Source: HyVt-337 sp964428895
GTDB taxonomy: Bacteria; Planctomycetota; Phycisphaerae; SM23-33
Direction of reading: 5' to 3'
Assembly (NCBI GenBank): GCA_964428895.1
Contig: CAYRZU010000050.1
Coordinates: forward strand, 1 to 28,047
DNA length: 28,047 bases
A program made the position numbers and the translations under genes. The stretch's first letter is position 1; each line of letters begins with the position of its first letter. Under the pieces are notes generated by a model. That model ran no database searches and was not told the DNA's origin. It saw nothing but the letters and a program-made list of their open reading frames with translations. This document shows positions 6,869 through 14,789 of the stretch, one piece after another.

Positions 6869-8098
6869 ATGCGACCCGACGCTCTTGAAACCAGCCTCAC
6901 CGACGCGATGGCGGCGATGGACATCATTGACTGTCACGAACACCTCGGCCCTGAGAAGGGCCGAGTCGAATCGCAGGTCGATGTGTTTACGTTGTTCTCC
7001 GACTACACCAGCCGTGACTTGCTGGTCGCCGGCATGAGCGAGGCCGACTACAAGAGCCTGCTGGACCGGGAGATTCCCCTGCAGCGCCGATGGGAGACCT
7101 TCCGCCCGTACTGGCAAGAAATCCGTTGGGGCTCCTACGCCCGCGCATCGCTTCTGGCCGCTCAGAAGTTCTACGACATCGACGATATCAACGACGATAC
7201 CTACGAACTGCTTTCCGAACGGATCGCCCAGGCCAACACGCCGGGCCTCTATCAGCGCGTCCTGGGCGACGCGTGCAACATCCGCACGGCGCTGACGCAA
7301 TGCGGCTCTACCGACGTGGGCACCCCGCTGCTGACGCCCCTGATGCCCGTGTTCTTCGATACCCGCACATGGGAGCTGCTGTCGAAGGAGCCCTGTGTGG
7401 CTGATACGGAAGTGACTTCGCTGGACGACTACGTCGAGGCGGTGCGGCGCTATATCGTCCGCGTCAAATCGGAGGGCGCCGTCGGTCTGAAGATGGTCTC
7501 CAATCCCTACGGCACGCCCAATCGCGACGAAGCCGCCGCCGCATTCGACGCCATCCGCAAGGATCCCGAGATGTACCTCGCCGACCCCAATCCTCTCAAG
7601 GACTACCTGGCCGATCAGGCGATCGCCATCGGCTCTGAGGAAGGGATGGTCATCGCCGTGCACACCGGCTACTGGGGCGACTTCCGCGAGCTCGACCCGC
7701 TCCACATGATTCCGATGCTGCAGCGGCACGAGAACGCCAAGTTCGACATCTACCACCTCGGTTATCCGTGGATGCGGGAAACGCTCATGCTCGGCAAGGG
7801 CTTCCCCAATGTGTGGCTCAATTTCTGCTGGACGCACATCATCTCGCAGCGTTTCGCCGTGGCCGGCCTGGATGAAGCCATCGATCTCGTGCCCATGAGT
7901 AAGATCCTCATCTTCGGCGGCGATTACACCACGGGGGTGGAGAAAGCCTACGGGCACCTGGTCATGGCGCGAGAGGACATCGCCGAAGTCCTCGCCCGAA
8001 GGATCAGGGCCGGCCAGATGTCGGAATCACAGGCCCTGGAGTTGGCTCGGCGATGGTTCTGGGATAACCCAAAGGATCTCTACAGCCTGGACCTCTGA
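6869..8098 (+). CDS. Metal-dependent amidohydrolase-family protein
   Basis: A 409-residue TIM-barrel hydrolase from ATG 6869, with GGAG 8 bases upstream; the frame reaches back to 6770 without family similarity. Metal ligands of the superfamily can be placed in order: H-x-H at 23/25 (DCHEHLG), Lys208 (GLKMV, a possible carbamylated bridging Lys), His265 (AVHTGYWG), His296 (IYHLGYP) and Asp352 (GGDYT). It resembles the amidohydrolase-2 group (PF04909-like), which includes decarboxylases, lactonases and uronate-isomerase relatives. The exact substrate cannot be read. It has no signal peptide. Divergence from the UroD-like gene suggests the two act on the same compound, perhaps a plant- or algal-derived sugar acid or aromatic; that is inference. 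Confidence 0.83.
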   Translation: MRPDALETSLTDAMAAMDIIDCHEHLGPEKGRVESQVDVFTLFSDYTSRDLLVAGMSEADYKSLLDREIPLQRRWETFRPYWQEIRWGSYARASLLAAQKFYDIDDINDDTYELLSERIAQANTPGLYQRVLGDACNIRTALTQCGSTDVGTPLLTPLMPVFFDTRTWELLSKEPCVADTEVTSLDDYVEAVRRYIVRVKSEGAVGLKMVSNPYGTPNRDEAAAAFDAIRKDPEMYLADPNPLKDYLADQAIAIGSEEGMVIAVHTGYWGDFRELDPLHMIPMLQRHENAKFDIYHLGYPWMRETLMLGKGFPNVWLNFCWTHIISQRFAVAGLDEAIDLVPMSKILIFGGDYTTGVEKAYGHLVMAREDIAEVLARRIRAGQMSESQALELARRWFWDNPKDLYSLDL

Positions 8099-8129
8099 TC
8101 CCGCCGGCCAGCGGAGGACCGAACACACA

Positions 8130-8214
8130 CCCGACACCCCCCCGTGCGCGCCCACCAAAGTGTCGGGGGTAGCGCACCGATTGTTCGGCCGGCGCCCCGT
8201 GCGCGCGCCGAACA
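8130..8214. terminator. Two hairpins in C-rich convergent intergenic region
   Basis: CCCGACAC (8130-8137) pairs with GTGTCGGG (8160-8167). TGTTCGGC (8182-8189) pairs with GCCGAACA (8207-8214), with an inner GCGC/GCGC. They lie between the convergent amidohydrolase and SDR genes and probably end both transcripts. The GTGCGCGC word occurs in both hairpins. The rest of 8099-8360 shows no gene. Confidence 0.5.
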
Positions 8215-8360
8215 CATTTCCGAACAAACGCGCACCGTGACAAACACACCGTAAGTATACGCTCGGGCCAACTGACCCGTCCGCCTCCCCCGACTGCCGA
8301 GTAAGTTAAGATTTCGCCGTAGGTGAGGTGTGACAATCCGATAAGGAAGGTCGAGGACGC

Positions 8361-8957
8361 CTACTCCTGGTGCATGGGACCCAGGGCTTGGCCGGTCAGG
8401 TCGCCTTCGACGGCCTGGACGTAGAGCTCGGCGACCTCGTCGGCCGGCATTCCTTTGGCGCCCCAGCCCATCTTCTCGGCCGTCTCTTTGACCAGGGGCG
8501 GACAGACCGCGTTGATCCGCAGGTTGCCGGGCATATCGACCGCCGCGGCGCGAACGAAGCCCTCCACACCGGCGTTGAGCGTGGTAATCAGGGCGGTCGC
8601 CGGGGTCGGCCGATGGGCCAGCATGCCGCTGGTCAGCGTGAACGAGCCGCCATCGCGCAGGCAGTCGCGGCCGAAACGGACCAGGTTGATCTGCCCCATC
8701 AACTTACCGGCCAGGCCGAAAGCGAAGTCCTCATCGGTCAGTTCGGCCATAGACGCGAAGGCCGCATCGCCGGCGGCGCAGACCACGGCGTCCAGGTCGC
8801 CGCACGTCTCATACATAGCCCGAATACTGGCCGGATCGCTGAGGTCCACCCTTACCTCCCCCTTGCGAGATGCGCCGATGACTTCATGCCGCTCAGCCAG
8901 CGCCGCAGCCACAGCCTGCCCAATCGTCCCCGTGGCGCCAACAACGATGATCTTCAT
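8361..8957 (-). CDS. Short-chain dehydrogenase-like protein lacking the YxxxK motif
   Basis: A 198-residue Rossmann-fold protein. GATGTIG at 7-13 is the dinucleotide-binding glycine motif, VDLS (37-40) and CAAGDAAF (60-67) match the SDR cofactor site, and TSG (109-111) holds the catalytic-type Ser. The expected Tyr-x-x-x-Lys is absent: the equivalent stretch reads TALITTLNAGVEGF. Lengths near 200 residues and an Asn before [AG]x-E-[GA]-F are seen in a small atypical SDR group, so this is probably a real subfamily rather than a decayed gene. The INAVCPP segment (148-154) matches the classical post-catalytic motif. Reaction unknown; NAD(P)-linked redox is plausible but not certain. AAGGAG lies 6 bases before the ATG. 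Confidence 0.8.
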   Translation of the reverse strand: MKIIVVGATGTIGQAVAAALAERHEVIGASRKGEVRVDLSDPASIRAMYETCGDLDAVVCAAGDAAFASMAELTDEDFAFGLAGKLMGQINLVRFGRDCLRDGGSFTLTSGMLAHRPTPATALITTLNAGVEGFVRAAAVDMPGNLRINAVCPPLVKETAEKMGWGAKGMPADEVAELYVQAVEGDLTGQALGPMHQE

Positions 8958-9076
8958 GGTTCGCTCCTTGAGTTACGGGCCTCCTTCCCGGCCATTCTAG
9001 GCCCGGTGCGGGCGTCTCGCACCCCGGCATTCGGTCGCTGCAGATAACGTACGCGGTCTCGGCCGGGCCCGGCGCG

Positions 9077-9082
9077 TATAAT
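9077..9082 (+). promoter_or_regulatory. Candidate -10 box for the acidic protein gene
   Basis: TATAAT about 88 bases before the ATG at 9171. The reverse strand of the same place reads GGATAATTATA, so it could also serve the SDR gene. No clear -35 box. Confidence 0.3.
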
Positions 9083-9170
9083 TATCCACAAGCCATCGCA
9101 TGGGCCACTCGGTTCGAGGCGAGCCGCCCGCCGGTCCATGAACACGCCGAATGGGAAGGACGGTTTCACT

Positions 9171-9902
9171 ATGCACAAGCACGCACACACACGCACCAGC
9201 GGAGCTCATCGTGCGGGGGTGTCCCTGGCCGTGGTGGCCGCGATCGCATTGATCGCGGCGCTGTGGGGGCCGTTGATGGCGGATGATCATGACGAGGACG
9301 AGGCTATGCAGTTGCCCGCGGCGGTGGCCGCCGGGGTGGCCCGGGCGTTTCCGTCCGCGGAGATCGTGGGCACCAGCCGCGAAGAGCACATCATTCTGGT
9401 CTACGAGGTGGAGTTGGTCCAAGGCGACCAGGAGATGGTCGCCGAGGTCTTCGTCAACGGCGAGGTGATGACGGTGACCAGGGAACTCGATCCGGATGCC
9501 GCGCCCGCGGCCGTGGTTCAAGCCCTTGAAGATGCCGCCGACGAAGCCGAGATCGAGATTATCGAGGCCAAGGAATCTCGCGCCACCTTCACGATCACCG
9601 CCGTGGGCAATCCCAAGACGACGTACCTGACCGAGTTCGAACGCGACGGCGAATGGGTCGCCCTCGAACTGGCGTCCGATGGGGACATCCTGACCGAAGA
9701 AATCGAGGATGACTGGGACGACGAGGATGACGAAGACTGGGACGACGAAGACGAGGACGAAGACGACGAAGATGAGGACGACGAGGACTGGGACGACGAA
9801 GACGAGGATGACGAGGACTGGGACGACGAGGACGACGACGACGACGACTGGGATGACGACGACGAAGACGACTATGGGGACGAGGATGAAGATGAAGACT
9901 GA
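9171..9902 (+). CDS. Exported PepSY-like protein with Trp-spaced acidic tail
   Basis: A 243-residue protein from ATG 9171, preceded by GGAAGGA; an ATG at 9138 lacks a ribosome site. Residues ~14-37 are a signal peptide or membrane anchor ending MADDHDED. Residues ~47-175 look like two PepSY-like (BLIP-fold) repeats: PAAVAAGVARAFPSAEI... and APAAVVQALEDAADEAEI..., each followed by beta-strands with Glu-rich ends. Residues ~177-243 are almost wholly Asp/Glu, broken by five Trp and one Tyr at irregular intervals of about 6-16, mostly in the context D-W-D-D. The tail would bind cations such as calcium outside the cytoplasm, or act as an entropic anionic brush; neither is shown. It stands alone with its own terminator. 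The coding DNA of the tail is a GAC/GAG/GAT low-complexity tract. Confidence 0.78.
   Translation: MHKHAHTRTSGAHRAGVSLAVVAAIALIAALWGPLMADDHDEDEAMQLPAAVAAGVARAFPSAEIVGTSREEHIILVYEVELVQGDQEMVAEVFVNGEVMTVTRELDPDAAPAAVVQALEDAADEAEIEIIEAKESRATFTITAVGNPKTTYLTEFERDGEWVALELASDGDILTEEIEDDWDDEDDEDWDDEDEDEDDEDEDDEDWDDEDEDDEDWDDEDDDDDDWDDDDEDDYGDEDEDED
9706..9899 (+). repeat. GAY/GAR low-complexity tract
   Basis: A nearly uninterrupted run of Asp and Glu codons punctuated by TGG, coding for the acidic tail. The imperfect unit is roughly GAC-GAC-GAG with TGG inserted. Such tracts change length by slippage, so the tail length may vary between strains. Confidence 0.8.
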
Positions 9903-9946
9903 TCGTCTGTAGAGCGGCCGGGTCTCCCAGAACGTGACTGACGGTC

Positions 9947-9984
9947 AACAAGGTCCGTCCGGCGAAAACCGGCTGGGCCTTGTT
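9947..9984 (+). terminator. Long-stem terminator after the acidic protein gene
   Basis: AACAAGGTCCGTCCGG (9947-9962), loop CGAAAA, CCGGCTGGGCCTTGTT (9969-9984). Fifteen of sixteen positions pair, counting two G-T pairs. It lies 45 bases past the stop and ends in TTGTTT. A factor-independent terminator is likely. Confidence 0.75.
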
Positions 9985-10069
9985 TCGAATGGCGGCAGTG
10001 GGTAGGATGCTTCCCGAGAGGGCTGCCGATGCCCACACGCCGAAACGATTAATGGACGGGGGGAGACTA

Positions 10070-11731
10070 ATGAATCTACTACGAATCCCCACAGAGGGAG
10101 ACCGGTCCAAGCGATTGCGCTTGCGCATGGTCAGCCCGGCCTACCCCGCCTTCAACATCTACTCCCACGCCGCCAAATACATGACGCCGCTGGGCCCGGT
10201 CGTTGTGGCCACCGCCGTCAACGACATCCACGGCTGGGACGTCGAAGTCATCGACGAAAACAACTACCACCGCGGGCCCCGCAACGATGAAGGCAAGCCC
10301 GACCACGGCGAACTCCAATCCGCCCGCCCCGCCGACGTGGTGGGCCTCTACGGGGGGCTGACCAGCACCATTCCACGGCTGCTGGAGATCGCCCGCGAAT
10401 ACCAAGCCATGGGCGTACGCACCATCGCCGGCGGGCAGCACTTCGCCGACGAGAACATCGAGGACGCGTTGCGCAACGGCATCGACATCATCGTCATCGG
10501 CGAGGGAGAAAAGACCATCGCCGAGCTGCTGGACTGCCTGGAAACCGGCGGGGATCTGTCGACCGTCAAGGGTCTGGCCTACCTGGCGGGCGACACCGTC
10601 GTCCGAACGCCCGACCGCGAGCTGCTGACGGACTTCGAACAGCTACCGATCCCCGATTACTCCCTGCTGCGGTACGCCAAGGTGCTTTACTACCCGATCT
10701 CCGGCATCCGCGGCTGTGGCATGCACTGCGAATTCTGCACCGTCAAGGCCAAGCCGCGCTTCGCCTCTCCCGAGCGTATGATGGAGCAGATCGCTTCGAT
10801 CTACGAGAAACGGAACGGGCGAGTGTTCTTCATCGTCGACGACCTATTTGGGCAGAACCGGCTGGAGACGCTCCGCTTCTGTCAGATGCTGGGCGACTTC
10901 CAACGCCGCATCGGCAAGCGATTCTCGGTAACGGTCCAGATTCGTCTCGACCGGGCCAAAGACACCGAACTGATCAAGGCCATGCGCTACGCCAGCGTCA
11001 ATACGCTGGCCATCGGCATCGAGAGCCCCATCGCCGAAGAGCTCGAGGCAATGAACAAGCACCTCAAGCCCGAAGACATGATCGACCTGGCCCGGACCTA
11101 CCACCGAGCGGGATTCCGGGTGCACGGCATGTTCATTTTCGGCTACCCGGCCAAGGAGGGTCATCCTTTCCATATGAGCGCCGAAGACCGCGTGAAGCAT
11201 TTCCGGCGGTTCATTCGTAAGGCCAAGTTGGACACGGTCCAGGTGCTGCTGCCGATCCCCTTGCCGGGAACGGAGCTAACTGCTCGCCTCGCGGCCGCCA
11301 ACCGCATCTACTCCACCGACTGCATCGGCCTGGAATACTACGACGGCAACTTCCCCATCATCGAGCCGGACGAGCCCCTGACGGCCGAGAGCATGCAAAA
11401 GGCGATCCGCAAGATCATGGGCCGCTTCTACCGGTTCAACCGCCTGGGTTCGCTGGGGTTGCACGTGCTGTCGCTGCCGGCGATCGGGTTCTACTTCCAC
11501 AAAATCAAGTCCGGCTGGCGACGGTGGTACCGAACGTGGATGCGGAAGGTCTATCGCGCAGGCGGCTGGGTGATCCTTCGCCGCTGGGACGCCGCCTTCA
11601 AGAAAGGCGGCTACCCGGGCAAGCTGTCCGACGCCAAGCGGCGCCTCACGGCCACCCCCACCGACGGCCAATACGTCTCCACCCCCGCCCGCAAGGCCGC
11701 GGCCCCAAGCGCTGCCGCACGGAGCCGCTGA
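10070..11731 (+). CDS. B12-binding radical SAM protein
   Basis: A 553-residue protein from ATG 10070, with a G-rich Shine-Dalgarno (GGGGGGAG) about 5 bases upstream; ATG 10052 is an alternative. Residues ~15-160 form a cobalamin-binding-like Rossmann domain (MTPLGPVVVATAV, GLYGGLTSTIPRLLEIA, GGQHFADEN, IVIGEGEKT). Cys216-x3-Cys220-x2-Cys223 (GCGMHCEFC) is the radical-SAM 4Fe-4S motif, followed by the barrel to about 430. The C-terminal ~110 residues are rich in aromatic and basic residues (KSGWRRWYRTWMRKVYRAGGW), perhaps membrane-associated. Class-B radical SAM proteins of this build methylate or rearrange unreactive carbons, for example in lipid, hopanoid or natural-product pathways. No DxHxxG cobalt-ligand motif is seen, which is common in this class. 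Substrate unknown. No operon partner is evident. Confidence 0.85.
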   Translation: MNLLRIPTEGDRSKRLRLRMVSPAYPAFNIYSHAAKYMTPLGPVVVATAVNDIHGWDVEVIDENNYHRGPRNDEGKPDHGELQSARPADVVGLYGGLTSTIPRLLEIAREYQAMGVRTIAGGQHFADENIEDALRNGIDIIVIGEGEKTIAELLDCLETGGDLSTVKGLAYLAGDTVVRTPDRELLTDFEQLPIPDYSLLRYAKVLYYPISGIRGCGMHCEFCTVKAKPRFASPERMMEQIASIYEKRNGRVFFIVDDLFGQNRLETLRFCQMLGDFQRRIGKRFSVTVQIRLDRAKDTELIKAMRYASVNTLAIGIESPIAEELEAMNKHLKPEDMIDLARTYHRAGFRVHGMFIFGYPAKEGHPFHMSAEDRVKHFRRFIRKAKLDTVQVLLPIPLPGTELTARLAAANRIYSTDCIGLEYYDGNFPIIEPDEPLTAESMQKAIRKIMGRFYRFNRLGSLGLHVLSLPAIGFYFHKIKSGWRRWYRTWMRKVYRAGGWVILRRWDAAFKKGGYPGKLSDAKRRLTATPTDGQYVSTPARKAAAPSAAARSR

Positions 11732-11741
11732 CCGGAGGCCC

Positions 11742-11771
11742 TTACAGCCCGTCGGTCCCATGCCGTATAAT
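11742..11771 (+). promoter_or_regulatory. Candidate sigma-70-type promoter of the kinase gene
   Basis: TTACAG (11742-11747), 18 bases, TATAAT (11766-11771), about 28 bases before the ATG at 11800. The -10 box is perfect; the -35 box is weak. Confidence 0.5.
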
Positions 11772-11799
11772 CCGCCGGGCCTGACCCCGGTGGATTGCC

Positions 11800-13203
11800 A
11801 TGCGGACCTCCATTCGATTTCGGATGCTGCTGATTCTCAACCTGGTGGTATTGACCACCGTCGGCGCGCTGGGGGTCCTGGCCGCCCAGGTCGCCGGCGA
11901 CGTGGTGGAGCAGCGGCTGGTTAGCGAGGTCGCTCAGAACACCGCCGGCCTCCTCGAAAGCCAATCCGTTCCCTTTACCGACACACTCATGGGGCAGTTG
12001 AAGCAGTTGTTCGACGTAGAGTTCGCGATCCTACGAAGTCATGATCGAAAACTCATCGCCACCAGCCTTCCCGAAGATCTTCGCGACGCACTGCAGGAGG
12101 GGCTGACCCGACCGAATCTCCGGGACGACCTGCAGATCGGCCCCGGGCGCTACCGCGTGGGGGTCGACACGGTCGACCGCGCCGCCATCGGCGGCCCGGC
12201 GCTGCCCGTGCAGATTGTCGCGTTGGTCCCGGTCGAGCAATTCCACGACGCGCGGCGGCGTGCAAGTCGGCGAATCGGCCTGATCGCCCTTCTCGCAGCC
12301 ATCGGCGCCAGCGGCCTGACCTTGCTGCTATCCCGGGCCATCACGCGCCCTATCGGCGACCTGGCCGACGAGATGGATCACACCGCCTGCGATGACGCAC
12401 CGAAGGCGGCAACCCACAGCCGCCGCGGGCCGACCGAATTGATCCGATTGGCCGATTCCTTCGACGCGCTCATTGGCCGTTTGAACGCGGCCCGGGCCGA
12501 TCTGGCTCGGGCGGAGCGCTTGGCGGCGCTGGGCAAAGTTGCCGCCAGCGCCGTTCATGAACTGCGGAACCCGCTGAGTGGCATCAAGATGAACGGCCGG
12601 ATCCTCCAGGACGAACTTCGCCAAGCCGGGCTCGCCAGCGAAAGCCTCGACCTGATGTGCCGGGAAGTCGAGCGAATGGACCTATACCTCCAGGAACTGA
12701 TGAACCTGGCGACCCGGAAGGAATCGCACCCGGCCGCCCCTGCCCCCCCAACGGAGGCGACATGCCGGATCGCCGAGGTCGCCGCCGACGTACTGGGGCT
12801 GCTGGAGGGGCGATGTCGCCACAGCCACATCACAGCCGAGACCGATTTCGCGGCGTCGGCCCCGCCGGCTCGGATCGATCCGATGCAACTGCGGCAAGTC
12901 CTGATGAACCTGCTGGTCAATGCCATTGAGGCCATGCCCGCCGGAGGCGTGATCCGACTGTCAGTATCGGCCGAAGCTGACGCCGTTCGTCTGGCGGTGG
13001 CCGACAGCGGCGCCGGTGTGGCCGCAGCCGACGGCGAGGACATCTTCGACGCCTTCATTACCGGCAAACCCAACGGCGCCGGATTGGGGCTGTACCTGTG
13101 TCGACAGGTGGTCGACGCCCATGGCGGGCGGATCGGCTATGAATCCTCGTCGTCCGGGGCTACCTTCTTCGTGGACTTGCCCCCCGCCGAGCCTGTTGAA
13201 TGA
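11800..13203 (+). CDS. Membrane sensor histidine kinase (NtrB-like)
   Basis: A 467-residue sensor. Transmembrane helix ~8-31, an extracytoplasmic sensor region ~32-157, second helix ~159-178, then HAMP (~178-232, TRPIGDLADEMD). HisKA carries the phospho-accepting His253 in AVHELRNPLSG. The HATPase_c domain shows N370/N374 (MNLLVNAIEAMP), DSGAG (402-406) and GAGLGL (426-431). It should autophosphorylate in response to a periplasmic signal and pass the phosphate to Asp55 of the response regulator that begins 42 bases downstream. The sensor region is too short and diverged to name a ligand. Because the next regulated genes code for TonB-dependent uptake, the signal may be the imported substrate or its scarcity. 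An internal gap or frameshift is not seen. Confidence 0.9.
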   Translation: MRTSIRFRMLLILNLVVLTTVGALGVLAAQVAGDVVEQRLVSEVAQNTAGLLESQSVPFTDTLMGQLKQLFDVEFAILRSHDRKLIATSLPEDLRDALQEGLTRPNLRDDLQIGPGRYRVGVDTVDRAAIGGPALPVQIVALVPVEQFHDARRRASRRIGLIALLAAIGASGLTLLLSRAITRPIGDLADEMDHTACDDAPKAATHSRRGPTELIRLADSFDALIGRLNAARADLARAERLAALGKVAASAVHELRNPLSGIKMNGRILQDELRQAGLASESLDLMCREVERMDLYLQELMNLATRKESHPAAPAPPTEATCRIAEVAADVLGLLEGRCRHSHITAETDFAASAPPARIDPMQLRQVLMNLLVNAIEAMPAGGVIRLSVSAEADAVRLAVADSGAGVAAADGEDIFDAFITGKPNGAGLGLYLCRQVVDAHGGRIGYESSSSGATFFVDLPPAEPVE

Positions 13204-13245
13204 TCGCAGTCGGCCCGATAGCATCGGCCCCACGAGCGTGAAGCC

Positions 13246-14643
13246 ATGGCCGCAGACCAACGCATCCTGGTGATCGACGACGAACCGTCGATCTGCTCGG
13301 CCTTCAAGCGGTTCTTCGAATCGCGAGGCTGGGCGGTCGACCTGGCCGCAACCGGTCAGGCGGGCCTGGCCCAATACCAACAACAGCGGCCGACCGCCGT
13401 CTTCCTGGACGTCCGCCTGCCCGACCGGGATGGGCTGGAGATCTTGGGCGAGCTTCGCGCCGCCGATCCCGACGCCCGGGTGGTCGTCATCACCGCCTAC
13501 GGCGATATGGACACGGTAATGGAGGCCGTTCGCGGCCAGGCGTTCGATTACCTGCCTAAGCCCATCGACCTCGACCACGCCCTGGCCCTGGCGGTTCGGG
13601 CGGCCGCGCCCGTCGGCGGCACGGTCAAAGCCGCTCCGCCCACTCCGACCGAGAAGCCCACGCGGCTGATCGGTTCGAGCCGGGTCATGCAAGACCTCTA
13701 CAAGCGTATCGCCAAGGTCGCCCCGAGCGACTCGGGCGTGCTGATCCTCGGGCAGACCGGCACGGGCAAGGACATGGTCGCCCAGGCCATCCACGAGAAC
13801 AGCCCCCGCCGCGGCGGCCCCTTTGTGGCGATCAATTGCGGGTCCTTGCCGGACAGTCTTGTCGAGAGCGAACTGTTCGGTTACGTCCGCGGGGCCTTCA
13901 CCGGGGCCGACGTCGACCGCGCGGGCCGATTCGAGGCCGCCGATGGCGGGACGCTCTTCCTCGATGAGATCGGCGAACTGCCGCCGGCCAGCCAGGTTAA
14001 GCTCTTGCGCGTGCTGGAAACGCGGCGGGTCCAGCGCTTAGGGTCACTTGAGCCCATCGACGTTGACGTTCGCGTGCTGGCGGCGACTAACAGCGATCTG
14101 GCCGAATCCATCGAAGCCGGCCGATTCCGGGCGGACCTGTTCTACCGCCTGGCCGAAACGCAAATCAGCTTGCCTCGCCTGGCCGACCACACCGAAGACA
14201 TTCTGCCCCTCGCCGAACACTTCCTGACCGAGCTGACCCGCACGGGACAGCCCGTCCCCAGCCTCAGCGGGGCCGCCGCGGCCGCCCTGGAGACCCATAG
14301 CTGGCCCGGCAACGTCCGCGAGTTGAAGAACGCCGTGATCCACGCGGCGGCGCTGAGTCCGACCGGCCGAATCGAGCGCCAGGATTTGCCCGAACCGATT
14401 CTCGGCGGCGCCGGCGATCCGACCGACCCCAACGCGGCCGCCCGCGACTACCTGGCCACCATCCGACCGGACCAACGCGGCCTCTACCACAGCGCGGTCG
14501 AACCGGTCGAACGGGCGGCCATCCAAGACGCCATGGTCCGCAGCGGCGGCAATCAAAGCCGGGCCGCCGCCATTCTGGGCCTGCACCGCAACACCCTTCG
14601 CAAACGCCTCAAGGAACTCCACCTCGACGACGCCCAAGACTAG
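13246..14643 (+). CDS. NtrC-family sigma-54-dependent response regulator
   Basis: A 465-residue activator with three domains. The receiver (5-120) has Asp11/Asp12, phospho-acceptor Asp55 (FLDVRLPD), Thr83 and Lys105. The AAA+ domain (~140-385) has Walker A GQTGTGKD (169-176), the sigma-54 contact loop GAFTGA (216-221), Walker B TLFLDEIGE (236-244) and Arg-finger region RADLFYRL (295-302). The Walker A has Gln where Glu is usual. The Fis-type HTH is at ~436-458 (NQSRAAAILGLHRNTLRKRL). Phosphorylated oligomers should hydrolyse ATP to open sigma-54 RNA polymerase at the -24/-12 promoter 78 bases after its own stop. Its partner is the kinase just upstream. The palindrome at 14643-14656 is the likely binding site. 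Confidence 0.93.
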   Translation: MAADQRILVIDDEPSICSAFKRFFESRGWAVDLAATGQAGLAQYQQQRPTAVFLDVRLPDRDGLEILGELRAADPDARVVVITAYGDMDTVMEAVRGQAFDYLPKPIDLDHALALAVRAAAPVGGTVKAAPPTPTEKPTRLIGSSRVMQDLYKRIAKVAPSDSGVLILGQTGTGKDMVAQAIHENSPRRGGPFVAINCGSLPDSLVESELFGYVRGAFTGADVDRAGRFEAADGGTLFLDEIGELPPASQVKLLRVLETRRVQRLGSLEPIDVDVRVLAATNSDLAESIEAGRFRADLFYRLAETQISLPRLADHTEDILPLAEHFLTELTRTGQPVPSLSGAAAAALETHSWPGNVRELKNAVIHAAALSPTGRIERQDLPEPILGGAGDPTDPNAAARDYLATIRPDQRGLYHSAVEPVERAAIQDAMVRSGGNQSRAAAILGLHRNTLRKRLKELHLDDAQD

Positions 14644-14669
14644 TGCACCGGTGCACACGGCGAGTGCAC
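14643..14669. promoter_or_regulatory. Palindromic upstream activating sequence
   Basis: GTGCACCGGTGCAC (14643-14656) is a perfect 14-bp palindrome, and a further GTGCAC half-site is at 14664-14669. They centre about 97 and 80 bases before the predicted transcription start, the usual distance for sigma-54 activators. TGCACC/GGTGCA are the half-sites of the enterobacterial NtrC box, here without its spacer. The palindrome begins on the last base of the regulator's stop codon. Confidence 0.65.
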
Positions 14670-14720
14670 GTCCGGCTCGTCGGCTCGACCATTCCGGCCA
14701 CTGAAGGCCTTTTCTCCGCT

Positions 14721-14737
14721 TGGCATAGCTCTTGCAT
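14721..14737 (+). promoter_or_regulatory. Sigma-54 (-24/-12) promoter
   Basis: TGGCATAGCTCTTGCAT. GG and GC are separated by exactly 10 bases, and both blocks match the consensus TGGCAC-N5-TTGCA except for one base. Transcription should start near 14747, giving a leader of about 43 bases to the receptor ATG at 14790. Confidence 0.8.
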
Positions 14738-14789
14738 ATTGGGGCAGTGAGAAGGGAAGCCGTTGACACCACACCAAGAGGACACCGAT

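Noticed and set aside
9595..10128. Arg/His-rich minus-strand frame opposite the acidic tail
   Set aside because: It is simply the reverse of the Asp/Glu codon tract.
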